Below are positions 43,701 through 55,700 of a DNA stretch of 64,000 nucleotides, piece by piece; position 1 is the stretch's first letter; every line of letters begins with the position of its first letter. Origin of the DNA: Aplectana chamaeleonis (lineage: Eukaryota; Nematoda; Chromadorea; Rhabditida; Cosmocercidae); NCBI GenBank assembly GCA_029168955.1, contig JAPDOI010000116.1:985501-1049500 (forward strand), read 5' to 3'. The notes beneath the pieces are model-generated. The model did not search any database, was not told the origin of the DNA, and saw only the letters and a program-made list of their open reading frames with translations. The position numbers were made by a program, and so were the translations under genes.

Positions 43701-46700
43701 GGACATTAGGAAACATTAGGTGATTTCTGAATTTTTTCGCGTTTCGCGTTCCGAAAACCGCATTTCCGCGTATTTTCAGGCGTTTCGCGCCCGATTTCCG
43801 AAACCCGAGAAAAAACATTGTTCCGAAACCCGAAAACCGATATCCGAAATTTCATATTTTTATTCCGCTCATCCCTGGTGTGGGCTAAGGTTTTGACAAA
43901 GGAAGCAGTGTTGGTCGAGCAGACCGTTTTCGACAAAATATAATCCAAGCAAGTGTTTTTTCTATAATTTTGTAGCTGCTACGGAGATCTTTGAGGCGAG
44001 GGGTTTTCTCATTTGGGTCATGCCACTGAAGGGGGAACCATATTTACGTCGCGCCACGAAAATCGCGCGCGATGTGATTCGCTTTGTGATGTAAATCGCA
44101 GAGCATTGCAGGGCGCTGCGATGTGATGGAATCGCGAACGCGCGCTAAACAGCAGGCGATTGCGCGAAAAACTACGATTTGAGGCCGGGATTGTACTTCC
44201 AACGACGTACGACGCGGCGCAATGTTTACCATTCATATCGACCGAAAATCGATACGCTTTCTATGATGTGAGCTCGATGCCATCGCGCGTAGCAGCTGTC
44301 ACGTAAACGCCGCGTGCGGCGTTTGACCTCATCGCGATCCTCGATTACTTTGTCATCCGCGGCGACCACTGGTAGATCACCCTTCTGAGGTATCGATTTG
44401 CGATAGAATACGGTGGGAAAAATTCGAACGACCTCATGGACTCATTTTTCGGTTAAGTGCAAAGTTGTAGAACCAAATTACTTTGCACGGAATTGATAGC
44501 AAGTTCCCTCATCATTTGTGGAAGTTGAAGAAATCGTGAATTTAGATGTTTTCTCTATTTCCGAGCGCAGTTTGAGCCGTTTTATAACATTCTCTGGAGC
44601 ATTTCTATGATTTCTAATAAGTATAAATAGATTTCAAAAGTATATACCAGGGGCGGCATTAAGTATCTCGAAAGCGCGCGCTTGTTCTAGCGAAACCGCG
44701 CTATGAGGGGCAGTATCCTGTTTCATGCTGGCGCGCGCTAGTTTTGGCGCAAACGCGCTTTGGCTGACTTGACGCCCAGCCCAAACGCCCTATCGCAAGC
44801 CTTAACGCGCTATGGATAGCCCAACCGCGCTTGGGCAAGCGCAAACGCGCTATCGTGGCGCTGTTTGCTATCAAGTATCCGTCAAGCGCCATCCAATTCC
44901 TTTAGAAATCGCGCTACGGCTAGCGCTCTTCATGTACCGCGCCACCAGTGGCGCGGGAATGAATGCTAATCATTTTCCGATTCGAAAAATCGTTTCCGTC
45001 ATTCAAAAAGCTTATTACCTTTCTACATGCACTGAAAAAATTATCGGTGCTATTCTATTTCCTAATTTTGGCAAACTTTGAAGTATTTCGCTGGTCTGGC
45101 TCATTACTAGTGATTTGTTGTAAATACTTAATAGAACAAAAGTGAAACAATCAGTTCTCTTCAACGATATTATCGAAGAATTGTCAGATTTCAATGTAAT
45201 GTAGTAATAATGGGACCAAAATATTAATTTCGAAGAGCTAAACTCATAAGGCTTGACTGACATAAATTAAACTACCAGGTCAGCTCGACTGAAGGATTTT
45301 CGTTCGTTACATCTCGACTTTTTCCTCGTTTCCGAGATTAGGATTTTATATAATCGTGTAATCTCCCGGCTTTTATCTATCCAAGGTCGAAATAAATTTG
45401 TCCTGCAATAACTTGGAAAACGCGGCCAACTATAAAGTATAGTTGTACAATTTCGAAAAAAATGTCGAACGAACGAAAATCGAATTTTTTTCGTTCGACA
45501 TCGTCTCGAACGACCGAAATTTGAAAAAAATTCGTTCGATAAAATTTCGAACGAACGGAATTTGAAAAAATTTCGTTCGACGAAATTTCACACGAACGGA
45601 ATTTGAAAAATAGTCGTTCGACGAAATTTCGAAAGAACGGAATCTGAAAAAATTTTGTTCAACAAATTTTTGAACGAACGAAAACGAACGGAAAAAATTT
45701 CGAAAAATCTTTCGAGAATTTCGTTCGTGTACAACTATACTATAAAGAGATGGATTGGTAAGGGTTGATGGTTCGAATCTTGGGATGCAGCGGCAAGCAT
45801 CACGGTAGATCGCGGCATAATCACTGCATTGTAGCATTTTCGCCTATTCGAAACAGCCTGATTTTGACGAAATCCAAGCAATACCCTTATTCTACCGCGA
45901 ATCTACTGGGAATCTGTTGCTTCGGCTCCGTTCATGTAGCGAGGCGGCAGGAGCTAGTAGGTTATTGGGAGAATTGTGGCAATTCTCCTCACCCTGTGAT
46001 AAGAGACAGTGCGAATAGTAACATTCTTCGTAGTTGCTCATACAAGCGTTGAAGTAAAACTGTTGAAGCAATCGAAGTGATGCATTGAATCGAAGGAGGT
46101 AAATGCTAGTATGTCAAAATAAAGGCTAGTGTTATCGCGGTTGACGAACACTCGATAATAAACAACGCCAACATAGCGCGATTGGGCTAGACCAAGCGCT
46201 ATCGCGCTAGTCATGGCGCGTTTGGGCTAGCCAACGAGGGCATTTTGTTGTGATTAGTCATAGCGCGTTTGCGCTATCTCAAGCGCGTTTGCGCCAGCTG
46301 TGGCGCGCGCCTGGCCAATACCTAATTGAAACAGCGCTGGGCAGTCCCGGTAGCGCGTTTGCGCTTGAACTGGCTCGCGCTTCCTTGCTTCTTAATACCG
46401 CCCCAGGTTGTCCAATAATTCTTGTCCGAAGATCATGCTCTGCTGCTGGTGGGACACCAAGGGCATGCTGTACTTCGAGCTGCTCCCGCAAGGCAGGACG
46501 GTCACCGCCTCCATCTCCACCGATCAGCTCGAGAAACTAGCCGCCGCCATCCGAGAAAAGCGTCCCCGACGGGCCTCGGTCCACCTGCTGCACGACAACG
46601 CGCGCCCCCACGTGGCGAAGGAGACCCAGCAAATGTTGGCGACGCTCGGCTGGGAGACGGTTGCCCATCCGCCGTATTCCCCGAGCCTCGCCCCCTCCGA

Positions 46701-49700
46701 CTACCACTTGTTCCGCCCGCTGAAGCACCATTTGGCCGGAAGGAAACTCACCAACTACGACAACCTCAAATCCGACATCGCGGACTTCTTCGAGTCGCAG
46801 CCCCCGGAGTTCTGGGCGAAGGGCATCGGCGACCTGCCCAATCGATGGGCCACTGTTGTGGATAACTGTGGTGATTAAATTGTTGATTAGACTTGTTTTC
46901 CAATAAAGTTGAAAAAAAAATTAAAAATGGTGAAATTTTCGGACAAGAATTATTGGACAACCTGGTACATTATTCTTTGTATCTGTTTAGACCTTTTGGC
47001 CGGGGTTGTGCAGCTAGTGAATGTTACCGTGGAGGCCGGTTCGACAGTGGAGTCATCGAAAGTCGACGTTCGTGCTGAGCCGTCTGAGGGGATTGAATTC
47101 ATGGTGTGTGCCTTTTTAAGCAGTAAGGTTTTCGTTTATGGCTTGTGAATCATTTCTCTACTGAACATTTGTAGTTTCTCGTTTTTTCACCCGAAATTTC
47201 ATGCTCATGGGCACTTATGGTCTTATTTTTTTCAATCTAGAGTATTTTAATTTTTTGTTTCCGTCGAAAGAAGTTGAATACGTTTTTTCCGGCCTAAATT
47301 CTACAGGATTTTTCCTACGCGTGATGCCCGATCTTTCATGACTCTAATAGTTATTCGTCGACGGAGTGCGTTCCCGTGTGGTTAACATTAAAAACACATG
47401 AGAAAAGCACTGATAATATCATTTCAACGTCACTCGACTGGGAATACAGTCATAATTATCGATTGGAGAGAGAAAATAACCTTAGAAATCGATTCATTGC
47501 TGCATAAATGTGCCTTATAGGGCAAAAAAACTCCTCTTGCGTGTCTGCTACGTGTCTGCAGTTGTTGGTATGACTCCAATACTTCCTCCCACTACTGCCA
47601 GTTTTGATCAGGTCACAGATGTCAGCACGAGTGTAGTTAAGCGCGCGGACAACTCTAAACAGCACTCGTTTTCGATTATCACCAGCAGTGAGCGGTCGGT
47701 TTTCCATGGAAACGTTCTTATCTGCAGTTGTATGTATTTCTCAATTACCCAGCGCTCAGCTGCTGGTGCCAATCAGAATCGAGAGCTCTTTGGGTACGCC
47801 CGGAGTTTATTTTTCATTTTTACTTCCCACATTCTCTGTATGGAATGTCTTTTGGTCTGAAGCTTCGTCAAGGCGATCTATTCTGCATTGGAACAGGGTG
47901 TAAACCTGATTCTGTTCCCGTAAATTCATCTGTCAGATGGCGGACTCAATTAGCAATCGCCAGCCCAGCCTATAAACTTCGTCGTCGAGTTTCTCGCTGA
48001 TTGTGCTTTATATGATTTCTGTTCTCTATACAAACACTCTAGGTTGTGTTCCGCCAGGCCGCGTCGTTTGAGAACTGGCGTTGCTACTCCGAAACGCTTG
48101 CCGTTTGTCCCGAGACATAGTAGTTGTGGCAGCAGCGTCAAGAGAGGAGTGCGACCTGGTCATACTAAACGATGATCAGCCCACTCTTCTCCCTGCCAAC
48201 GGCCGACCTTCTAGCCCAGACATAACTCTTGTCTCTTCCAACCTTTCCAACACCTGCTCATGGTCTACCTCAACTACGAGCACCACCTGTCTGATGTAAT
48301 CCGCCGGGCCATGAAGGCGGCTATTCCTGTTGGCCGCGTTAAGAAGTTCTATCCAAACGTCACCAGAGAAATTCTCCAGAAGCCGAAAAGCTCATTGTGG
48401 AAAATTTAGCAGAGCACAACGAGAAACATTTGTTTCAGCACGGGTTCAAAAGGCTGCATTCTACAACTACAGCGTTGCTAGAAATTACTAGTTATGCAAT
48501 CGACGGGTTCAACGCTTTGAAGTCATTGAGAACTATAGCTGTCGCTTTGGATCTCACCAAGGCTTTCGATACGGTTAACCTAGGAATCCTGTCAAGAAAC
48601 GTTTTGGAGTCGTCAATACCACCGTGGCAAAAGCGCTGGATATCGACCTTTATCAAAGGTCGGCGCGCAAGAGTCATGTTCCAGAACCATGTCTCCAACA
48701 GTATTCCTATAGCAGCTGGAGTCACAACGGACGCATCCGAGAACAGAGCTCATCCGGAGGTAGAATGGGATGGAGACCGTCTGCCTGCTGCTCGATTTCC
48801 AAAACTGCTCGGTCTTGTGCTCGATCCGTCGTTCAAGTTTCAGAAAAATACCGAGCAGAAGCAGGTTGTCGTTAAAGCCAAACTCAATGTTCTCAGGGCC
48901 CTAGGCGGTACCTCATGGGGTAGCAGCAAGGAAACGATACTCATGACGTATAAGGCGAATCCTCAGCCAGCCATGGAATACGCCGCACCGGTTTGGAAGC
49001 ATCTAGTTTCAGAATCTTCCTGGATTAAGATGCAACGCTTACAAAAGGCCGCTCTTCGCATTGCCACCGGATGTGCAAAGAGTTCCCCAGTCGAGCATCT
49101 GCATGCCGAAGCCCGTCTATTGCCTGTGAAGGAGCACTGTCAGCCTAAGCCCAACAATTACGAATCAATATTATTTTATTATAGTAACCAATCCACCCGT
49201 CTTGGAGAGTGCTTAACCCCGTTAGAGAGAGCCAAAAGAATGTCATTTGCCGATGCTCCATGCAAAGTTAACTTGCAAAGATGGCACGACTCACAGCAAG
49301 AACGACTCCTTCTTTTGCGCGAGGAGCACACTAAGTTCGTACGGTGTCATCTTGAGAAGGCGGCGGTGAATTCTGTACTAGGAGAAGTACCGTCCCCAGT
49401 CTGCAAATCCGAGGCTCAACTCGGAAGAAGGGCTAGATGCACACTCGCATCGTTGCGCTGCGGTCTATCTACAATGCTTTTGTCCTACGCCAGCAAGATT
49501 GACAGCAGCAAATCTGATGTTTGTTCCGACTGCGGTACTATCGGCCATGATACAGCACACTGTCCGGTGAGACCTACCACACTGACCACAATGGATCTAT
49601 GGACGAATCCACTACTAGTCGCCCAGTTTCTTCACCTATGACAAAACCCTCGACGTGGCTGCAAAGAAGAAGAAGCGTTAAGCGAGGATTTGCAGCGTAA

Positions 49701-52700
49701 CAACGAGGAGTGTAGGGGATGTGGGAGGTTTGGCCCTGAGAATGAAAATTTTGTGAGGGAACTATAAAAAGTTTAGGTTAAAAGTTATTGATTTCTAAAA
49801 CTTGTTTTTCCGAAAAAGCCTCCATTCTACCCGCAACGCCTTGCGTTTGCCCCAAGAAACGCAGACCGCCGGCGTTACTTCTTGGTGAGGGAATTTTTCG
49901 AAAAAAAAAATTTAAAAATGTCTACGTCTTATTTACGTTTTTTCGGCAATATTTGGGCCGTTAGTCTCAACTATGTAGATTTTTTTAAATTTTCATTTTT
50001 ATGCTCTTCACCACAATGTCGAGTTTCGAGGAGTGTTTTTCATTTTTGGCTCACTAGGGACTGATCCCAGCACTAACTGGAATTTTGAAAAATTGTGTGT
50101 TGAGTGTTGTGGGAAAGGTAAAAATGAAGAATTCAAAGTATCGTGAATTTCTTTAATACACATGTGTAGGTCAAAAACTGCCAAAAATGAAATTTTCCGG
50201 ATTTCAGGAGTTTGGCCATTTTCTGCCCAAACTTTATTTAGGGGAGTTATTTTGGGGCGAGGAACACGAATATAAGGTCTACATATTTTCAGTTTTTCAA
50301 AAAAATTTACTGTAAGTAGCAGTAGGAAAATTATCGTTCGTGTCTAGTAGCCTAACGTAATTATCCGAAAAACCGAAAATGGACCCTGTATTCGTGTTGG
50401 GCGTCCCAAATTACCTTCCTGGGCAATGTGTTGGCTTAAAATGTTCGATTTTAATAAATTAAAAAAAATGGTTTTCAATATACCCAGGTGTATTAGAGAA
50501 ATTTAACGAACTTCAAATTGTTTTTCTTCTCATCTCCTCCGCAACACTCAACATATATTTTTTTGTAACTCCAGTTCGCACTCGGATCAGTCCCTAGTCA
50601 GAGTTTTAACGGCCTCTCCCCCAGAATTTTAATTTGTTGACAATTTTATCGTTCCCCTTGTCCTTCAGGGCAGTAATCGCTCAAAGGCTCAGTACACCCT
50701 CAGATATGAATTTTGAGATTTTCATGTAATTGTGTAGAAGACCCCTCCTGTTAACACGTGCCAAATGCCAGATCTCATTTCCTCCAAATAAGGGAGATAT
50801 AAGCGACCACCACAGGCCCGACCCCCTTCGCCCACCACCACAGGCCCGACCCTCTAACAGATTTTCGAACTCGATAGCGGCTTGATGGATGGATGAATTC
50901 CAACAAGTCGTCGTTCTTCAGTCCATTACCGGACTGTCTCCTTACCCTGGCTCGCTCTCGCCCAACATATAGAGAAATACAGGCCTGATACAACTCGTCC
51001 ACCAATTTTTCACCCTCAAAATCGATGCATCGTTAAAGAGCCATAACTCTGTTCAAAGGGGGTCTTGGAGGATTTCAGAGATACCACTGTGATCAGCGTG
51101 TGACTCTCTCCAAGATAAGCATAAAATCTGAAAATTAATTTTCTGGGTGTCCTGTACTTTTAAAAGTGCTGAAGCATACGATTCCGGCGTGGAGGAATAA
51201 ATTAACGAATGATCGGATCACTGCGCCACCGCCCCGCCCTCGGAAGGATCAAGCCTTCCACTATAAATCCCAGTGGCTGTACGGTAAGCGGAGACCAAGA
51301 GAAACTCGAGAATATGTTTCAGAGCTGGGGCCAAGCACTAAATATCGATTAAAATTCGATGACGATAGCGTAACCTTGAGTTGGTTTCCACGCAATAATT
51401 CAATTTTGCTTGGAAATGGTGTATGCACATGGTTTGAAACCGGTGCTCACTCCCGTGATGCATTACTTAGCCTCTCAACTTCACAACCGACCATGTCGCG
51501 ACCGCATTGCGTTCGCAAAGCTGACCTACTTCGGTTGTTTTTCCAATCTCTCGCGTCCATCACTATCTGCAGGGGTTTTACTGTTGCTTTAGCCATTATT
51601 TGGCTTAGTCGGCGGCTTTTGTACAAAACCGAAACTGCGCTTGTATGCCCTCAGGGCATTAGAGAAAGCTCCCTTTTACGTAGGTTAGCGCGTTTCGGCT
51701 CTCATTGGTGTCAATAAAATTCTGCATACCTTTCTGTATACGGACTGTCATACTATTGATGTAGTTTTGTGACCCTAGACTGCACCTATGTGCCCTCAGG
51801 GTATCGAAAAACGTCTAGCCTCGAGCGCGATCACGCTTGTAAGCAGTCTGAAAATGTACAGCACTGGATGTGTAGGATTGTGATGTTTTTCTAGAATTTG
51901 CTCGCCCTCTTCCCGAATTCGTGCGTGCCAACCTTCCGCGCTTTTTTCTGAACTTTTTAGAATATTGAACACCTTCTGCCCATGTACTGTGCTTATCTGG
52001 GCCAAATTCCGGTCCGCAATTGCGTCTCGACACGCTTTGCGGCCGCACGCGTTCGAGTTAGTTGAATTTCCAGCGCCAAAACCGACTCAATATGGCTTTT
52101 TTATACAGTGTTCTCTAATTTTATTCAGTTTCCAGTTTCTAAAACCCATCTAGAGTCAACAGATCGGTGGCTGCGGCGCTGGAAACTCTTCCGACTCGAA
52201 TGCGCGCGGCCGCGAAGCGTGTCGAGACGCAATTGCGGAGCGGAATTTGGCTCAGAGAAGCACAGTATAGTCAAGTCCGTTGTTTGCTTCCTCAGTAAAG
52301 ACATTTCAATCTCACCCGCCGCTGGCCCGGCGGTCGCGCGCGCTGGCATACTATTCAATTCAGGCGGGCAGAAGAGCGCAGCTGATCAGCTCACCATACC
52401 GTCAGCCGACGGTGAGATTTAAACCGTTCGCGCCAGCCGTGGGTGAGATTTAAATGCGTTTTTTTCTTGAGTAGGCAAACCACGGACCCAAACGTAGTTG
52501 ATGCGTACCTGAGGTTCTGTTTTAATTATCTATATTTTAAGTTAATTTTTTGGTTATGTTCGTTTTGAAAATTATTTTTAAAAGTCAATAAATTGTAATT
52601 TCTTAACCTGGTATTTTTTTCAGGGCTCTATTGATAATTTTTCTAGCAAAATATATGTATTTTGTTGATGACATGATTTTCCTCTGTATTTTCTTGTTGC

Positions 52701-55700
52701 TCATTTCTCTACCCGTATTTTCCAGGATCAGAATGAAGTTTGGTCTTCGAATGTGCAGTTCGACGTTCCACAACTGGGACCAGGTGCGAGGCATACCTTT
52801 GAGTTAGCGTTGTGTCTCCTGATGGACTCGGGAATGACCGCTTCGCCGGCTGTTCGGAGGGCTAAGGTTTGTGCGGAGATTGAATTTTTTTTCAAAGATA
52901 TATTCAGAGAGTTATAGGTACAATATTCGAATTCCGTATGAAAACATGTTTTAAAAGCTATTTTTACACTATAATAATTGAAACCTTACAGATTTGTTGT
53001 GAATGGTTTGGTAGGGTATGGTCGTTGGAGTTGACGTTTGTCGCTCTTTTGATAATGACATCTACAACGTCTATGCTGGAAAACAAGTGAGTTGCTGGCT
53101 TTTCTGGAGACTGAATTTTTTTGCGACTCCCCCGCAACTTCGCCGGCTTGGCGCCGGGAGAGACGCTGAGGAGATGCGGTAGAGACGCGGAGGAGATGCG
53201 GGACTGTCACGGAGGAGGTGCGGGGAGAACGCGGAGGAGATGCGGGGCTGTCACGGGGATGACGCGGAGGAGACGCGGAGGAGATGCGGGGAGAACGCGG
53301 GATAGATGCGGGGCTGTCACGGGGAAAGACGCGGAGGAGATGCGGAAGAGATGCGGGGAAGACGCGGAGGAGGTGCGGGGAGAACGCGGGAGAGACGCGG
53401 AGGAGATGCGGGGAGAACGCGGAGATGCGGGGAGAACGCGGGATAGGTTGTGAAAGACGCGGAGGGGATGCGGAAGAGGTGCGGGGAAGACGCGGAGGAG
53501 CTGCGGGGAGAACGCGGAGGAGATGCGTGGAGAACGCGGAGGAGATGCGGGGCTGTCACGGGGATGACGCGGAGGAGGTGCGGGAGAACGCGGAGAGACG
53601 CGGAGGAGATGCAGGGAGAACGCGGAGATGCGGGAGAACGCGGGATAGGTTGTGAAAGACGCGGAGGGGATGCGGAAGAGGTGCGGGGAAGACGCGGAGG
53701 AGCTGCGGGGAGAACGCGGGAGAGACGCGGAGGAGATGCGTGGAGAACGCGGAGGAGATGCGGGGCTGTCACGGGGATGACGCGGGGAAGACGCGGAGGA
53801 GATGCGGGGAGGACGCGGGATAGATGCGGGGCTGTCACGGGGAAAGACGCGGAAGAGGTGCGGGGAAGACGCGGAGGAGGTGCGGGGAGAACGCGGGAGA
53901 GACGCGGAGGAGACGCGGTGCGAATGCGATAGAGTCGCGAAAGCTTCATCCATCAAGAGGTCGCAGAGGAGTCGCGTAGGAGTCGCTGCAATATTTCTCA
54001 AAGGTCATGAATTTTAAGTGAATTTTCTGTCTTTCAGAACACTGTTTGAGTTGGAAATAGCCCGAGCTGTTGGCCATGCCGAAGAGTGGACCGTTGAATT
54101 GGAAAGTGCCACAGTTGAAGCAGTGGATCCGACGGCGCCCTTGGATACACCGAATTTGCTAGGAAGATTGATCAATGAGGAGTTTGAAGTGATTTTTCTC
54201 AATAAAATAGTTGTGGTAGAGTAGGATTAAGAAGGTTAGAGTATTGTAGGTTTCTTTTCACCATTCGGGCTGATTCGTAAACATCGGGCGATTCTGCATT
54301 CCTGGTGAAGGGCCTAAGGAGTTGTTTATAGTTCTGCCGCCGAGCAGCGCGCTAAATCCAATCCTTTAAGACATAGTTACTCATTAGCCGCTGAGCGGAG
54401 CGGCGCAATGCATTCAGGCGTCGTTTATGCTTCCGCGGCAGAGCGGCGCGGTGGAGTGCAATCCTATCGTATCGATCGTGCCAAGCCGCGTGATCCATAT
54501 CAAAGGATTGCACTGCGCCGCGCCGCTCGGCGGTGGAAGTATAAACGACCCCTTATGCGGGGTCGATCACGCGGCGCTGCACGATCGATACTATAGTATC
54601 GCACGTGATCGATACGGCTGGTATGCTCTGTGCGGCGCCGCTTGGCGGCTGGAGTATAAACGATCCTTAGATTGTAAAGTGGAACTTATTCTGTAACTGG
54701 GAGATTTTGTGAAGGGTGGAAAATAGTATATATTAGTTTTTCTTTCAGGATTTGATACCAAATGTTGTCTCCAGCTTGGTGTGGGTGCTGCCGCTGGCTG
54801 GCGAATTACCGATATCGCATCGATTAGCGATCGATTATCGAGTGAAGCCAACAAAAGTATTTTGTTTTTGTTTTTTATTTAATTTCCTATATCAAAATTT
54901 TGTTCATTATCAATTTTGAAAGAGGTCTAAAAAGTCAGTGGGAGAGTATGTGCTTTGATTCTCTGATGGATCTTATGTTCTTCAATTGGAGCGGGCGGTC
55001 GCGTCGCGGCAAGTACAGGCAATTAACATTTATCAGCCTTTGCTGCTGTCGACGTAAGCTTGCGTAGTCCCGACTGGTTTCAAACGCGAGAAGCTCAATG
55101 ATGAATCATAATTGATAATTTTGTTTAGTTTTTGTTAACTAACTTCTCGTCTATTTATATTTATTTTCAGATTTTATTTCCAAAAGTGCTTGGATCATTG
55201 ATTTTCATTTTGAAGAAAAATCCTGATTAGATATAGCTGGAAATCGCTGATCACCATCGTGAGTGGCCCCATAGGTATACATACATCGACTGGTTAGTGA
55301 TCGCTGTGACGCGACCGCTCGCGCTGATTCGAGGCTGCTGATGGTCTTATTTCATGCGTACCTTGTCATTGGAGAAACCTCAACAAAAAGTATTTATAGA
55401 ATCGAGCTTTTTGATGAATTAAAATCAGTAATTTTAGAAGCCGGTTGCGGAGGCGTATGATGAAAAGTTCCTCGATAAGCTGTATTCATATCATGAAACG
55501 TTTGATCTCCATGTACCTAAGGTGAGTTCGCTTTCCTGATATGCTCTGTGTGCTCTTTTCTTGTGACTCATGGCGGCCATATGTATTTGACCATTACGGT
55601 GCCGCTTTTTGACCTCATCTTCGAGTTGGGGCAAATCTAATTTTCGTCGCGTTAAGAAGAAATTTCTGAGCGGGATATTGTTGAGGAGAGCGTGATGCTT

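Noticed and set aside
43139..43818. Overlapping minus-strand frames of 136 and 165 codons
   Set aside because: They run through the word array of element H4 and unrelated flanks; no domain is recognised.
45740..45790. GGTTCGAATCT resembling a tRNA T-loop
   Set aside because: No A box at the right distance and no cloverleaf; B-box-like words occur by chance.
47510..47910. Possible extra TRAPPC10 exons, including 'LPSAQLLVPIRIESSLGTPG'
   Set aside because: Phases do not fit the flanking exons, and exon 47103 joins 52726 directly in phase 0. Kept only as an unresolved stretch.
51166..51717. 183-codon plus-strand open frame
   Set aside because: No recognisable domain, lies in an intron next to repeats, and has no exon-like splice context.
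53207..54001. A 264-codon minus-strand frame, and long plus-strand frames over the same region
   Set aside because: They are products of a stop-free GC minisatellite; composition is Ser/Pro/Arg or Gly/Arg/Glu repeats and the region is an intron flanked by good TRAPPC10 exons.
55171..55230. Exon-like segment after TTTTCAG reading 'ILFPKVLGSLIFILKKNPD' and a stop
   Set aside because: It would end the protein early, while 54749-54856 joins 55438-55521 in phase with a good family alignment.
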